Below, one piece after another: positions 1-7,162 of a stretch of 38,691 nucleotides of DNA. Below the pieces are notes generated by a model that saw nothing but the letters and a program-made list of their open reading frames with translations, ran no database searches and was not told where the DNA came from. How positions within the stretch are numbered: the first letter of the stretch is position 1; each line of letters opens with the position of its first letter. The stretch lies in contig NZ_WUEY01000038.1 of assembly GCF_010668395.1 (NCBI RefSeq), forward strand, positions 1-38,691, in the 5' to 3' direction. Source of the DNA: Martinezella lusitana (GTDB lineage Bacteria > Pseudomonadota > Alphaproteobacteria > Rhizobiales > Rhizobiaceae). Position numbers and translations under genes: made by a program.

Positions 1-194
1 TCTTTGCCGGCCCGTCGACGCGCTACTGTCCGGCCGGCGTCTACGAATGGGTAGAGAAGGACGGCAAGGAGACCTACGTCATCAACGCCCAGAACTGCGT
101 CCACTGCAAGACCTGCGACATCAAGGATCCCAACCAGAACATCAACTGGGTCCCACCGCAGGGCGGCGAGGGACCAGTCTATCCGAATATGTGA
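1..194 (+). CDS. Electron transfer flavoprotein-ubiquinone oxidoreductase, C-terminal end (partial)
   Basis: Only the last 63 codons are present; the gene begins before the window and is read in the frame starting at base 3, ending in TGA at 192-194. The visible peptide carries YCPAGVYEW, then the ferredoxin-like cluster NCVHCKTCDIKDP, and ends in VPPQGGEGPVYPNM. A lone cysteine followed by C-x2-C-x2-C is the [4Fe-4S] ligand set of ETF-QO. The family is a membrane-associated flavoprotein that passes electrons from reduced electron transfer flavoprotein to ubiquinone, linking fatty-acid, amino-acid and sarcosine-type dehydrogenases to the respiratory chain. The GNAT gene starts 6 bp downstream on the same strand, so the two may be co-transcribed. 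The identity is firm from the C-terminal signature alone, although most of the protein is outside the window. Confidence 0.9.
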   Translation, partial: FAGPSTRYCPAGVYEWVEKDGKETYVINAQNCVHCKTCDIKDPNQNINWVPPQGGEGPVYPNM

Positions 195-200
195 GATGGA

Positions 201-728
201 ATGACCGAGATCGAACACGGTGCCTGGACGATCCGTTCGGCCAGGGCCGACGAACTGCATCTGCTTGCCGCCATCGAGATCGATGCGTTCTGGGCTCTGC
301 ATGAGGCCGGCGCTGTCGCTTGCGAGCCGACATCGCTGCCTCTCGACGTCCTGCAACAATCTCTGGCGGAGCGGTTGCTATTCGTTGCCGTCGACGGCGA
401 GGATCAGCCGTTCGGCTTCCTGGCGGGCATACGCAAGGACGGCTCCGTTCACATTGCCGAGATCGATGTCATCAGACGCCGGCAGAAACAAGGCGTCGGA
501 CGGCGGCTGATGGAAGCTGCGATTACAGCGGCGAAAACGCAAGGTGCCGCAGGCGTCACTTTGACGACAGACCGGCAGGTGGCCTTCAACGCACCCTTTT
601 ATACCTCGGTGGGGTTTCGCATCCTGGGGGACGAGGAACGGCCGGCCGTTCTCACCCGGATCGTGGAGAACGAGGTTGCCCATGGTGCCGACCCGGCCAG
701 ACGCGTGGCCATGGCGCTTCGATTCTAA
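201..728 (+). CDS. GNAT family N-acetyltransferase
   Basis: The product is 175 residues, the usual size for a single GNAT domain. The acetyl-CoA pyrophosphate-binding motif is visible at residues 93-100 (RRRQKQGVG, fitting Q/R-x-x-G-x-G/A). It follows a beta-strand reading HIAEIDVI, and the late motif APFYTSVGF at about residues 131-139 is the typical motif B. The enzyme should transfer an acetyl group from acetyl-CoA to an amine, but nothing in the sequence identifies the substrate. The start is 6 bp after the ETF-QO stop, suggesting the same transcript, though a functional link is not obvious. A perfect hairpin at 759-797 closes the unit. The family assignment is secure; the specific role is unknown. 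Confidence 0.85.
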   Translation: MTEIEHGAWTIRSARADELHLLAAIEIDAFWALHEAGAVACEPTSLPLDVLQQSLAERLLFVAVDGEDQPFGFLAGIRKDGSVHIAEIDVIRRRQKQGVGRRLMEAAITAAKTQGAAGVTLTTDRQVAFNAPFYTSVGFRILGDEERPAVLTRIVENEVAHGADPARRVAMALRF

Positions 729-758
729 GCTTTTCACGTCGACTGCATGAAAATAAAT

Positions 759-797
759 AGCTCGAGCGGTTCGACGTTTTCGCGAACCGCTCGAGCT
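759..797. terminator. Perfect 15-bp hairpin between convergent genes, likely bidirectional terminator
   Basis: Arms AGCTCGAGCGGTTCG (759-773) and CGAACCGCTCGAGCT (783-797) are perfectly complementary around a 9-nt loop. The hairpin lies between the convergent GNAT and EamA genes. On the minus strand the stem is followed by an AT-rich run (CTATTTATTTTC), which suits intrinsic termination of the EamA transcript. Confidence 0.7.
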
Positions 798-828
798 GAC
801 GGGCGTGCCATATATCTGCGAGATGGAA

Positions 829-1743
829 CTAATGCCGGGCAGGCTTCCGGGCGAGCAGGCCGGTCGAGAGGGCGACGCCGGCACCCGTTACGATCGCTGC
901 CGCAATGCCGGCCAATCCGATTTCCTCACCGAGCAGGAAGCCGCCGCCGATGGTGGCGAGGACGGGCGTGATGGCGGTGAAGGCTGCGGCCTGCGTGCCG
1001 CCGAGAGCCTGGACGGCAAGACCATAGGCGAGGGTGGCGGCAAGGCCGGACAGCAGGCCCTGGCTGACGATCTGCAGACCGATTTCCGGCAGCGGCACCG
1101 AAGTCAGCGAGCTGCCGAAGACGGCGGCCAGTCCGAGGTGGATCAGGAACGACCAGACGGCGATGATGGCGCTGGATTGCACGGCGCTCAGGCCCGAGCG
1201 GCGGAAAGCGTGGGTGTAGCTTGCCCATAGCAGGGCGGCCAGCGGTAGCAGCGTAAAGCCGGCCCAGGAGATCTGCACGCCGTAGAGGCTGCGGGCCAGC
1301 AGGATGACGACGCCGGCGACGATGCCGCCGAGGCCGAGCCAGCGGGTCACATCCAACCTCTCGCGAAACAGCAGCACGCCGATCAGCGCGGTTGCCAGCG
1401 GCATGGAGCCGCCGAGCAGAATGCCGGCCGCCGAGGCGGGCGTGAACTGAATGGCGAAGGTGGTCAGCTGGAAGAAGAGGGCGCCCGAGCCGCAGACCAT
1501 CAGCGCCAGCAGTTTCAGCGACACGCCCTTCGGCAGCAGGCCGGTCCGCCACCAGACCGGGGCCAATACCAGTGCCGGCACGCCATAGCGGATGAGGCCG
1601 AGATCGATCGTGGTCATCTGCGTCTCGGCGGTGTGACGCGTGGCGAGAATCCAGTTTGCCCAGATCAATACGGTGACGATAGCGCCTGCATAGCCGATCG
1701 CGGTGGGTGTTGCCTTGCGGGTGGAGAGAGACAAAGCGGTCAT
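829..1743 (-). CDS. EamA/DMT-superfamily transporter (RhaT/YdcZ-like exporter)
   Basis: The product is a hydrophobic protein of 304 residues made of two homologous EamA halves with about ten membrane spans, the usual size and build of drug/metabolite exporters of the inner membrane. Recognisable segments are the first span (AIGYAGAIVTVLIWANWI), FTPASAAGILLGGSMPL at the end of the first half, and LSGLAATLAYGLAVQALGG in the second. A longer frame is open up to 1812. I prefer the ATG at 1743 because the AAGGA of the ribosome binding site (GGAAAGGAT) lies 7 bp before it; an ATG two codons earlier (1749) is only 1-2 bp from it. The gene is divergent from an Lrp/AsnC regulator, an arrangement typical of amino-acid or related metabolite exporters controlled by the neighbouring regulator. 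The substrate cannot be read from the sequence. Confidence 0.85.
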   Translation of the reverse strand: MTALSLSTRKATPTAIGYAGAIVTVLIWANWILATRHTAETQMTTIDLGLIRYGVPALVLAPVWWRTGLLPKGVSLKLLALMVCGSGALFFQLTTFAIQFTPASAAGILLGGSMPLATALIGVLLFRERLDVTRWLGLGGIVAGVVILLARSLYGVQISWAGFTLLPLAALLWASYTHAFRRSGLSAVQSSAIIAVWSFLIHLGLAAVFGSSLTSVPLPEIGLQIVSQGLLSGLAATLAYGLAVQALGGTQAAAFTAITPVLATIGGGFLLGEEIGLAGIAAAIVTGAGVALSTGLLARKPARH

Positions 1744-1857
1744 CGACATATCCTTTCCAACTATCCTGTTTATTTTTGAATGCGGAAAAGATAGCGCCAA
1801 AGGCCGAGGCATGTCCTTGCTAGTTATGGCTCGAAAATCATGTTATGAGCAATAATC

Positions 1858-1873
1858 TGCCAATATTGCCAAT
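1858..1873. promoter_or_regulatory. Direct repeat in the EamA/Lrp divergent region, possible Lrp site
   Basis: TGCCAAT occurs at 1858-1864 and again at 1867-1873, a 9-bp period, with the 8-bp palindrome CAATATTG at 1861-1868 spanning the two copies. The repeat lies 15-30 bp before the regulator start codon in an AT-rich stretch, where an autoregulatory operator or the core promoter would be expected. It is suggestive only. Confidence 0.3.
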
Positions 1874-1887
1874 TGAGCTTACTGAAG

Positions 1888-2361
1888 ATGCCAAAACTGG
1901 ATAAATTCGATATTGCGATCCTCAACTGCCTGCAGGAGGATGCGCGCGCCACCAATGTCGAGATCGCCGAGCGCGTGAATCTCTCGCCGTCGCCCTGCCT
2001 GCGGCGCATTCGCAATCTGGAAAAATCGGGGCTGCTGCGCGGCTATCAAGCCGATATCGATCGGAAGGAGGCCGGGCTGGGCCTCACGGTCTTCGTGGAG
2101 CTCAAGGTCGGTCATCATACGAAGGAGAATTCCGAGGCACAGCAGGCCGCGCTGCTTGCCATTCCGGAGATCATCGCCTGCCACCTGATCTCGGGAACCG
2201 CAGATTTCCTGGCGGAGGTCGTGGTGGAGGATCTTGCCGCCTATGAAAAGGTGATGTCGGAGAAGCTTCTGGTCCTTCCCGGCGTGGTCGACATGCGCTC
2301 GAACTTCGCTATCCGCACCCTCAAGACCAACGGCGCGCTGAAATTGCCTGCCCCGGAATGA
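1888..2361 (+). CDS. Lrp/AsnC family transcriptional regulator
   Basis: The product is 157 residues, the standard Lrp/AsnC length. The N-terminus (LDKFDIAILNCLQEDARATNVEIAERVNLSPSPCLRRI, about residues 4-42) is the AsnC winged-helix motif, including the recognition-helix signature LSPSPCLRRIRNLE. The C-terminal half has the RAM/AsnC ligand-binding fold with VFVELKVGHH and CHLISGTADFLAEVV. Such proteins form octamers or dimers that sense amino acids and usually control a neighbouring transporter or catabolic gene; here that is the divergent EamA exporter. The ATG at 1888 is chosen over an in-frame TTG at 1873 because it gives the canonical N-terminus. The gene is convergent with mgtE. Confidence 0.9.
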   Translation: MPKLDKFDIAILNCLQEDARATNVEIAERVNLSPSPCLRRIRNLEKSGLLRGYQADIDRKEAGLGLTVFVELKVGHHTKENSEAQQAALLAIPEIIACHLISGTADFLAEVVVEDLAAYEKVMSEKLLVLPGVVDMRSNFAIRTLKTNGALKLPAPE

Positions 2362-2363
2362 AA

Positions 2364-2385
2364 AAGGGGCCGTTGCCGGCTCCTT
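2364..2385. terminator. Hairpin between lrp-type gene and mgtE
   Basis: A 9-bp stem with one G-U pair (AAGGGGCCG 2364-2372 against CGGCTCCTT 2377-2385) directly follows the regulator stop codon and precedes the mgtE stop at 2408. The position between convergent genes fits a shared terminator. The U tract is weak. Confidence 0.5.
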
Positions 2386-2407
2386 CGTCGTCAGAGTTTG
2401 GTCATTC

Positions 2408-3781
2408 TCAGAGCATCGTACCGCTGAGGATCAGCAGTGCCACTGAGAAGTAGATCACCAGGCCGGTGACGTCGACCAGCGTTGCAACGAACGGCGCCGA
2501 TGCGCTGGCCGGGTCGAGCCGCAGCTTCTGCAGAACGAACGGCAGCATCGAGCCGGCAAGCGAACCGAAGGTGACGATGCCGATCAGGGCTGCGAAGACG
2601 GTCAAGGCGACGAGCTGCCAGTGCGGGCCGTAGTCGAAGAGGCCGATGTTCTGCCAGAGTACGATGCGGGCGAAACCGACGAGGCCGAGAATCGCACCGA
2701 GCACGATGCCGGTCGGCAATTCGCGGATCGCGACGCGCCACCAGTCCGAAAGCTTGAGTTCGCCGAGCGCCAGGGCGCGGATGATCAGCGACGTCGCCTG
2801 CGAACCCGAATTGCCGCCCGAGCTCATGATCAGCGGGATGAACAGGGTCAGCACCACGGCCTTTTCCAGCTCGCCCTCGAAATGCTGCATGGCGCTTGCC
2901 GTCAGCATTTCGCCGAGGAAGAGGGCTGCGAGCCAGCCGGCGCGCTTGCGGATCATGCCGCCGAAGCTGATCTTCATATAGGGCTGGCCGAGGGCTTCCA
3001 TGCCGCCGAACTTCTGGGCGTCCTCGGTCGTATCGGCGATCATCGTGTCGATGACGTCATCGACGGTGACGATGCCGAGCATATGCCCCTTGTCGTCGAC
3101 GACCGGAAGCGCCAGCAGGTCGTGCCGGCGGATCAGTCGGGCGACGTCTTCCTGCTTCATCAGCGGCGGCGCCGTGACCGGCGTGCCCTTCTGCGCCACG
3201 GTGAGAATACAGGCATCGGGCTCGCCGGTGATGAGACGGCGCAGCGTCACGACATGCAGCAGCACATGCGTCTCGTCGTCGAGCACATAGATGGCATAGA
3301 CGGTTTCGCGGGAGCGCTCGACCTGGCGAACGTGATCGAGCGTCTGCGCGACGGTCCAGCTTGCAAGCACGCTGACGAATTCCGTCGTCATGATGCCGCC
3401 GGCCGTGCGGGGCGGATAGCCCATCAGGCCCTGGATTGCGACCCTGGCATGCTCGTCGAACGTGGCAAAGAGCCGGGCGCGCGTGTCGATATCCATTTCG
3501 AGGAGCACGTCGGCGACGCGGTCGTTGGACATGCCGTGCAGCAGCCGCGAGGCGTCTGCATTGCCCATGACTTCGAGAATGGCGTGTGCGTTGCGCAGTT
3601 CCGGCCGGTCGAGAATGCGCACGGCGCGCTCTTCCGGCATTTTGGCAAGGATGTTGGCAGCTTCTGCCACATCGACTGCGTTCAGAGCCTCGACGCGTTC
3701 CGCAATGGTTACGGCGCGATTGTTATTGATGAATGCACGAGCGGCATTGCCGGCCCGCATGGGAAAGCTGTTGATGTTCAT
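2408..3781 (-). CDS. mgtE: Magnesium transporter MgtE
   Basis: The 457-residue product shows the full MgtE architecture. There is an N-terminal superhelical domain (about residues 30-130, repeats such as ILAKMPEERAVRIL and VADVLLEMD), a pair of CBS domains (about 135-255, including DLLALPVVDDKGHMLGIVTVDDVID), and five C-terminal membrane spans (about 285-457). The channel signature MSSGGNSGSQATSLIIRAL and the DVTGLV segment near the end, which holds the pore aspartate of the family, are both present. The protein is an inner-membrane, Mg2+-gated Mg2+ channel; in the family the N and CBS domains act as the intracellular Mg2+ sensor. The start ATG at 3781 has GGAAAGG about 10 bp upstream. Two stable hairpins lie in the leader just before the start, so control at the RNA level is possible. 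Confidence 0.95.
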   Translation of the reverse strand: MNINSFPMRAGNAARAFINNNRAVTIAERVEALNAVDVAEAANILAKMPEERAVRILDRPELRNAHAILEVMGNADASRLLHGMSNDRVADVLLEMDIDTRARLFATFDEHARVAIQGLMGYPPRTAGGIMTTEFVSVLASWTVAQTLDHVRQVERSRETVYAIYVLDDETHVLLHVVTLRRLITGEPDACILTVAQKGTPVTAPPLMKQEDVARLIRRHDLLALPVVDDKGHMLGIVTVDDVIDTMIADTTEDAQKFGGMEALGQPYMKISFGGMIRKRAGWLAALFLGEMLTASAMQHFEGELEKAVVLTLFIPLIMSSGGNSGSQATSLIIRALALGELKLSDWWRVAIRELPTGIVLGAILGLVGFARIVLWQNIGLFDYGPHWQLVALTVFAALIGIVTFGSLAGSMLPFVLQKLRLDPASASAPFVATLVDVTGLVIYFSVALLILSGTML

Positions 3782-3800
3782 TATAGCTCGCCTTTCCGGT

Positions 3801-3844
3801 CGATCCGCCGTCGTAGCGGATCGTGGCGAGCCGACAGGAGTCGG
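3801..3844 (-). promoter_or_regulatory. Two hairpins in the mgtE 5' leader
   Basis: On the minus strand, going towards mgtE, a small stem (CCGAC/GTCGG, plus positions 3831-3844) is followed by a perfect 8-bp stem (CGATCCGC/GCGGATCG with a 7-nt loop, 3801-3823). The second stem ends about 20 bp before the start codon and just before the GGAAAGG ribosome binding site. The arrangement fits a regulatory leader. I could not match it to the M-box consensus, so it is not called a known riboswitch. Confidence 0.4.
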
Positions 3845-4087
3845 TTAGTGCACGAATGCTACTGACGGCAAAGGCAATCGACTACTACTGTCGCTAGGCA
3901 TCGAAAGATGGCTCCGGTTAATCGGTATGGAAAAACGGTGTTTCCCATGTCGCGAGAAGTCGCGCCGAAGGCATGAAAAGTCAAGAGGCGGAAGCGCCTA
4001 AACGCGCGATCTTACGATAAAAATTTGTTTAGGCGGCTGCAATTTTTTGCGATGCAACAAAACTTTGTGCAAATACGTTTAAACAAA
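3845..4087. other. mgtE upstream intergenic region
   Basis: No gene was recognised here. The stretch is AT-rich compared with its surroundings, particularly 4015-4087, and should contain the mgtE promoter. I could not pick convincing -35/-10 elements. Short open frames in this stretch are not supported by coding bias or ribosome binding sites. Confidence 0.4.
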
Positions 4088-4089
4088 GC

Positions 4090-4112
4090 GGCCGGACGAC
4101 ATGCGCCCGGCC
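4090..4112 (-). terminator. Hairpin downstream of the quinone oxidoreductase-like gene
   Basis: GGCCGG (4090-4095) pairs with CCGGCC (4107-4112). In the minus direction it is followed by GCTTTGTTTAAAC. It lies 25 bp after the stop codon of the gene ending at 4137, so it could terminate that transcript. Confidence 0.45.
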
Positions 4113-4136
4113 GGATTTGCCGTGATTTCCCGTCGT

Positions 4137-5150
4137 TCAGAAGCCCGCCAGGACCACCTTTCCCTTCATCTTTCCGGTCTCGACGAGGGCGTGCGCCTTC
4201 TTCAGGTTGGCCGCGTTGATCGTGCCCGCGGTCTCCGTCAGCGTCGAGCGAATCTTGCCGGCATCCACCAGCTCCGCCACCTTCGTCAGCAGCCTGTGCT
4301 GCTCGATCATATCGGCGGTATGGAAGAGGGGGCGGGTGAACATCAGCTCCCAGTGGATCGATATCGCCTTGCGCTTGAAAGGCACGGCGTCGAGCGTCTT
4401 CGGATCGTCGATCAGGGCGAAGCGGCCCTGTGGCGCAATGGCATCGACGATCGAGCCGATATGATCCGATGTGTTGGTGGTCGAGAAGACGAAGGCCGGC
4501 GCACCGATATCGAGCGCCTCGATCTGCGGTGCAAGCGGCTTCGAATGGTCGATGACGTGATGGGCTCCCAGCTCCTTGACCCAGGCCTGGGTTTCCGGCC
4601 GGGATGCGGTGGCGATGACGGTGAGATCGGTCAAGGCGCGCGCGATCTGGATGGCGATCGATCCGACACCGCCCGCGCCGCCGATGATGAGGATCGCATT
4701 GGCGGTTCCGGGGACGGAGTCCTGTACTTTCAGGCGGTCGAACAGAGCTTCATAAGCCGTGATGGAAGTCAGCGGCAGCGCCGCCGCAGCCGGGAAATCG
4801 AGGCTCTTCGGCTTGGCGCCGACGATGCGCTCATCGACGAGATGGAACTCGGCGTTCGAGCCGCCGCGATTGATGGCGCCGGCGTAGAAGACCTCGTCGC
4901 CCGGCTTGAACATGGTGACGTCGGGGCCGACCGCCTTGACGATGCCGGCCGCATCCCAGCCCAGGATCTTGTACTCGCCCTCGGCCGGAGCGACATTGGC
5001 GCGGACCTTGACGTCGACCGGATTGACGGAGACCGCCTTCACTTCGACGAGCAGATCGTGACCCTTGGCCTCGGGCGTTGGAAGCTCGATGTCAATCAGC
5101 GATGTTTCTGCGGTGATAGGCTGCGGTTGCTTGTAGGCGACTGCGCGCAT
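4137..5150 (-). CDS. Zinc-type alcohol dehydrogenase family protein (quinone oxidoreductase-like, MDR superfamily)
   Basis: The 337-residue product is a medium-chain dehydrogenase/reductase. The GroES-like catalytic domain fills roughly residues 1-130 (SVNPVDVKVR, ILGWDAAGIVKAVG, FKPGDEVFYAG). It is followed by a Rossmann domain with the NADPH-binding loop IIGGAGGVGSIAIQIAR near residues 155-170. The structural zinc cysteines of true alcohol dehydrogenases are absent, as in quinone oxidoreductases and the related 'Adh_fam_1' group. The likely reaction is NADPH-dependent reduction of a quinone or enone in the cytoplasm. The ATG at 5150 is preceded by GAGGAG at 9 bp. The gene is divergent from an HxlR-family regulator, and two operator-like palindromes lie between them, so it is probably the regulator's target, induced by electrophiles or quinones by analogy with other HxlR/quinone-reductase pairs. 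Confidence 0.85.
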   Translation of the reverse strand: MRAVAYKQPQPITAETSLIDIELPTPEAKGHDLLVEVKAVSVNPVDVKVRANVAPAEGEYKILGWDAAGIVKAVGPDVTMFKPGDEVFYAGAINRGGSNAEFHLVDERIVGAKPKSLDFPAAAALPLTSITAYEALFDRLKVQDSVPGTANAILIIGGAGGVGSIAIQIARALTDLTVIATASRPETQAWVKELGAHHVIDHSKPLAPQIEALDIGAPAFVFSTTNTSDHIGSIVDAIAPQGRFALIDDPKTLDAVPFKRKAISIHWELMFTRPLFHTADMIEQHRLLTKVAELVDAGKIRSTLTETAGTINAANLKKAHALVETGKMKGKVVLAGF

Positions 5151-5205
5151 GGGAGAAGCTCCTCGGTTTGTTGCACGGAGGCTAGATGCGCATTATCCTC
5201 AAAAG

Positions 5206-5239
5206 GTGCAAGAATGCACAAATTCTGTACGTAGGTACA
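5206..5239. promoter_or_regulatory. Two 14-bp palindromes between the MDR gene and the HxlR-type regulator
   Basis: GTGCA-N4-TGCAC (5206-5219) and TGTAC-N4-GTACA (5226-5239) have the same 5-4-5 geometry. Their centres are 20 bp apart, close to two helical turns, so both would face the same side of the DNA. They lie in the 100-bp gap between the divergent genes, which fits paired operators for a dimeric winged-helix repressor of the HxlR family. Confidence 0.6.
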
Positions 5240-5254
5240 AAAAGGATACTGTCG

Positions 5255-5659
5255 ATGTCGGTTCCCCGCTCCAAGCTTGTCAGAAATTTTCCGGGGTGCC
5301 CGGTCGAGGCGACGCTGAGCCTGCTCGACGGCAAATGGAAGGGCGTGATCCTGTTTCACCTGATGGAGGGAACGCTGCGCTTCAATGAGATCCGCCGCAA
5401 GCTGCCATCGGTGACGCAGCGCATGCTGACGAAGCAGTTGCGCGAGCTGGAGGAATCCGGGCTGGTGTCACGCACCGTCTTCCCCGTCGTGCCGCCGCGC
5501 GTCGACTACGCGCTGACGCCGCTCGGCGCCAGCCTGAAGCCGATCATCAAGGCGATGGCCGTATGGGGTGAGGAGAATGTGTTTTGCCACAACGGCCGGC
5601 AGGAGCTTGCCGGCCCGTCGATGTCATGCGTGACCGGTGCGACGCTCCAGGCCAACTGA
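5255..5659 (+). CDS. HxlR family transcriptional regulator, probably redox-sensing (QorR/YodB-like)
   Basis: The 134-residue product is a complete HxlR (DUF24) winged-helix protein. CPVEATLSLLDGKWKGVIL at residues 15-33 begins the domain, and RFNEIRRKLPSVTQRMLTKQLRELEESGLV is the helix-turn-helix. Cys15 sits at the conserved N-terminal position that serves as the thiol sensor in YodB, HypR and QorR-type members, which react with quinones, aldehydes or disulfide stress. An upstream ATG at 5186 is in frame, but the ATG at 5255 is preferred: AAGGA ends 8 bp before it and the family domain begins right after. The palindromes at 5206-5239 then fall upstream of the gene rather than inside it. Its last 36 bp overlap the 3' end of the convergent MFS gene. 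The likely target is the divergent quinone-reductase-like gene. Confidence 0.87.
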   Translation: MSVPRSKLVRNFPGCPVEATLSLLDGKWKGVILFHLMEGTLRFNEIRRKLPSVTQRMLTKQLRELEESGLVSRTVFPVVPPRVDYALTPLGASLKPIIKAMAVWGEENVFCHNGRQELAGPSMSCVTGATLQAN

Positions 5660-6841
5660 CACGATGAAAACGGCGAGACCGCCGACGGAGAGGACGGCGC
5701 CGACATAGCCGGTCGCGGCCGCCGTGAAGCCCCAGGAGATCACGAGGCCGCCGAGCCAGGCGCCGAGCGCGTTGGCGATGTTGAAGGCGGAGTGGTTGGA
5801 GGCGGCGGCCAGCGTCTGCGCATCCGCGGCCACGTCCATCAGCCGGGTCTGCACGGCCGGACAGGCGGCAAAGCCGCAGCCGATCAGGAAGACGCAGACG
5901 CAGAGCATGACCGGATTGGCGGCCGTCAGCGAAAACAGCGTCATGATGACGATGTTGAAGATCATCATGCCGCCGATCGTTCCCTTGATCGAAATGTCGC
6001 CCAGACGCGATCCGACGATGTTGCCGACATTCATGCCGATGCCGAAGAGCGCAAGCACGACCGGGACCATGGCGGAGCCGAGGCCCGCAACGTCGGTCGT
6101 CGTCGTGGCGACATAGCTGAAGATCGAGAACATGCCGCCGAAGCCGACGGCGGCGACACCGAGCGTCAGCCAGACCTGAACGCGCTTGAGCGCGCCGAGT
6201 TCGCGGGTGATGCTGGCACCTTCCTCGACCTTGTCCTTCGGCAGGAAGAGGGCGATGAGCAGCATGGTGACGAGACCGACGCCGCCGACCATCATGAAAG
6301 CCGCGCGCCATTCGAGCAGCTGACCGAGGAAAGTGGCGATCGGGGTGCCGATCAGCGTGGCGATCGTCAGGCCGAGCATGACCTGGCCGACGGCGCGGAC
6401 ACGGCGATGGACGGGCACCATGGAGGCGGCGACAAGCGCGGCAACGCCGAAATAGGCGCCGTGCGGCAGGCCGGTGATGAAGCGCAGCGCGGTGAAGCTT
6501 TCGAAGGTCGGCGCGAACGCGCTGGAAATATTGCCGGCGGCAAAGATCGCCATCATCAGCAGAAGCAGCGTGCGACGCGCCATCTTGGCGGCAAGAACGG
6601 CGATGATCGGCGCACCGACGACGACGCCGAGCGCATAGGCGCTGATGACGTGGCCTGCCTCCGGCGTGGTGACGCCGAAAGTATCCGCCACATTGGGCAG
6701 CAGGCCCATGATGACGAATTCGCCCGTGCCGATGCCGAAGCTGCCGACGGCCAGGGCCAGCGTCACAAGCGCAATGGCGGTGCGCGAGGGCGCTTCCACC
6801 GCGGTTTGGGTATCGAGGGCCTCGACGGCAATATCGCTCAC
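5624..6841 (-). CDS. MFS transporter (AraJ/sugar-efflux-like, DHA1 family)
   Basis: The product is 405 residues with about twelve membrane spans. The first span begins at IALVTLALAVGSFGIGTGEFVIMGLLPNVA, a typical start of the AraJ/YdhP-type DHA1 subgroup. The loop between spans two and three reads AKMARRTLLLL, a variant of the MFS A motif. These are proton-driven inner-membrane exporters of sugars, drugs or metabolites; the substrate is not predictable. The open frame runs up to 7105, but the region before 6841 has no family similarity. I chose the GTG at 6841 because AAGGAG lies 5-6 bp ahead and the protein then starts VSDIAVEAL, as in related proteins. A 21-bp inverted repeat lies about 125 bp upstream (6966-6986) and may be its operator. 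Confidence 0.88.
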   Translation of the reverse strand: MSDIAVEALDTQTAVEAPSRTAIALVTLALAVGSFGIGTGEFVIMGLLPNVADTFGVTTPEAGHVISAYALGVVVGAPIIAVLAAKMARRTLLLLMMAIFAAGNISSAFAPTFESFTALRFITGLPHGAYFGVAALVAASMVPVHRRVRAVGQVMLGLTIATLIGTPIATFLGQLLEWRAAFMMVGGVGLVTMLLIALFLPKDKVEEGASITRELGALKRVQVWLTLGVAAVGFGGMFSIFSYVATTTTDVAGLGSAMVPVVLALFGIGMNVGNIVGSRLGDISIKGTIGGMMIFNIVIMTLFSLTAANPVMLCVCVFLIGCGFAACPAVQTRLMDVAADAQTLAAASNHSAFNIANALGAWLGGLVISWGFTAAATGYVGAVLSVGGLAVFIVSVGLERRTGHA

Positions 6842-6965
6842 GAAAACTCCTTGGGCGGCAAGCCGGGCTAAGCGCCGCGAATCAGGCAGCAAACCCCGTC
6901 GTTCGGCGTTCAGTGCATCGGAATGGAATAAGGAACTGGAGGGGCATGGACATGCCTCAGCAGAT

Positions 6966-6986
6966 AGTATCGATGACAACGATACT
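6966..6986. promoter_or_regulatory. 21-bp inverted repeat upstream of the MFS gene
   Basis: AGTATCG (6966-6972) and CGATACT (6980-6986) form perfect 7-bp arms around a 7-bp spacer. The core GTATCG recurs at 7020-7025. It lies in the 320-bp divergent region between the MFS and lipid-kinase genes, a good location for a repressor or activator site. No regulator gene for it is visible nearby, apart possibly from the HxlR gene, whose own palindromes look different. Confidence 0.5.
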
Positions 6987-7162
6987 TCTGTCGCGTGCAT
7001 TTTTTGCAGCGCAGCATGTCGTATCGTGCATAAGTAGGTGTCGTGCGGTCGGACGAAACGGTTGCAACGCTTGAAATCGCACTGTCCAAAACCATCTGTG
7101 AACAAGCGCGCGGGATTTCAGCCCCTGACCGAAACACAATTTGCGGAAAACCAAGAGCCCCA

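Noticed and set aside
3782..4000. M-box (ykoK) magnesium riboswitch before mgtE
   Set aside because: I looked for the conserved purine-rich blocks of the M-box and did not find them; only two simple hairpins are visible.
7043..7162. N-terminal extension of the lipid kinase
   Set aside because: The frame is open, but the extension is not like the family and overlaps the probable promoter region; the ATG at 7163 gives the normal N-terminus.
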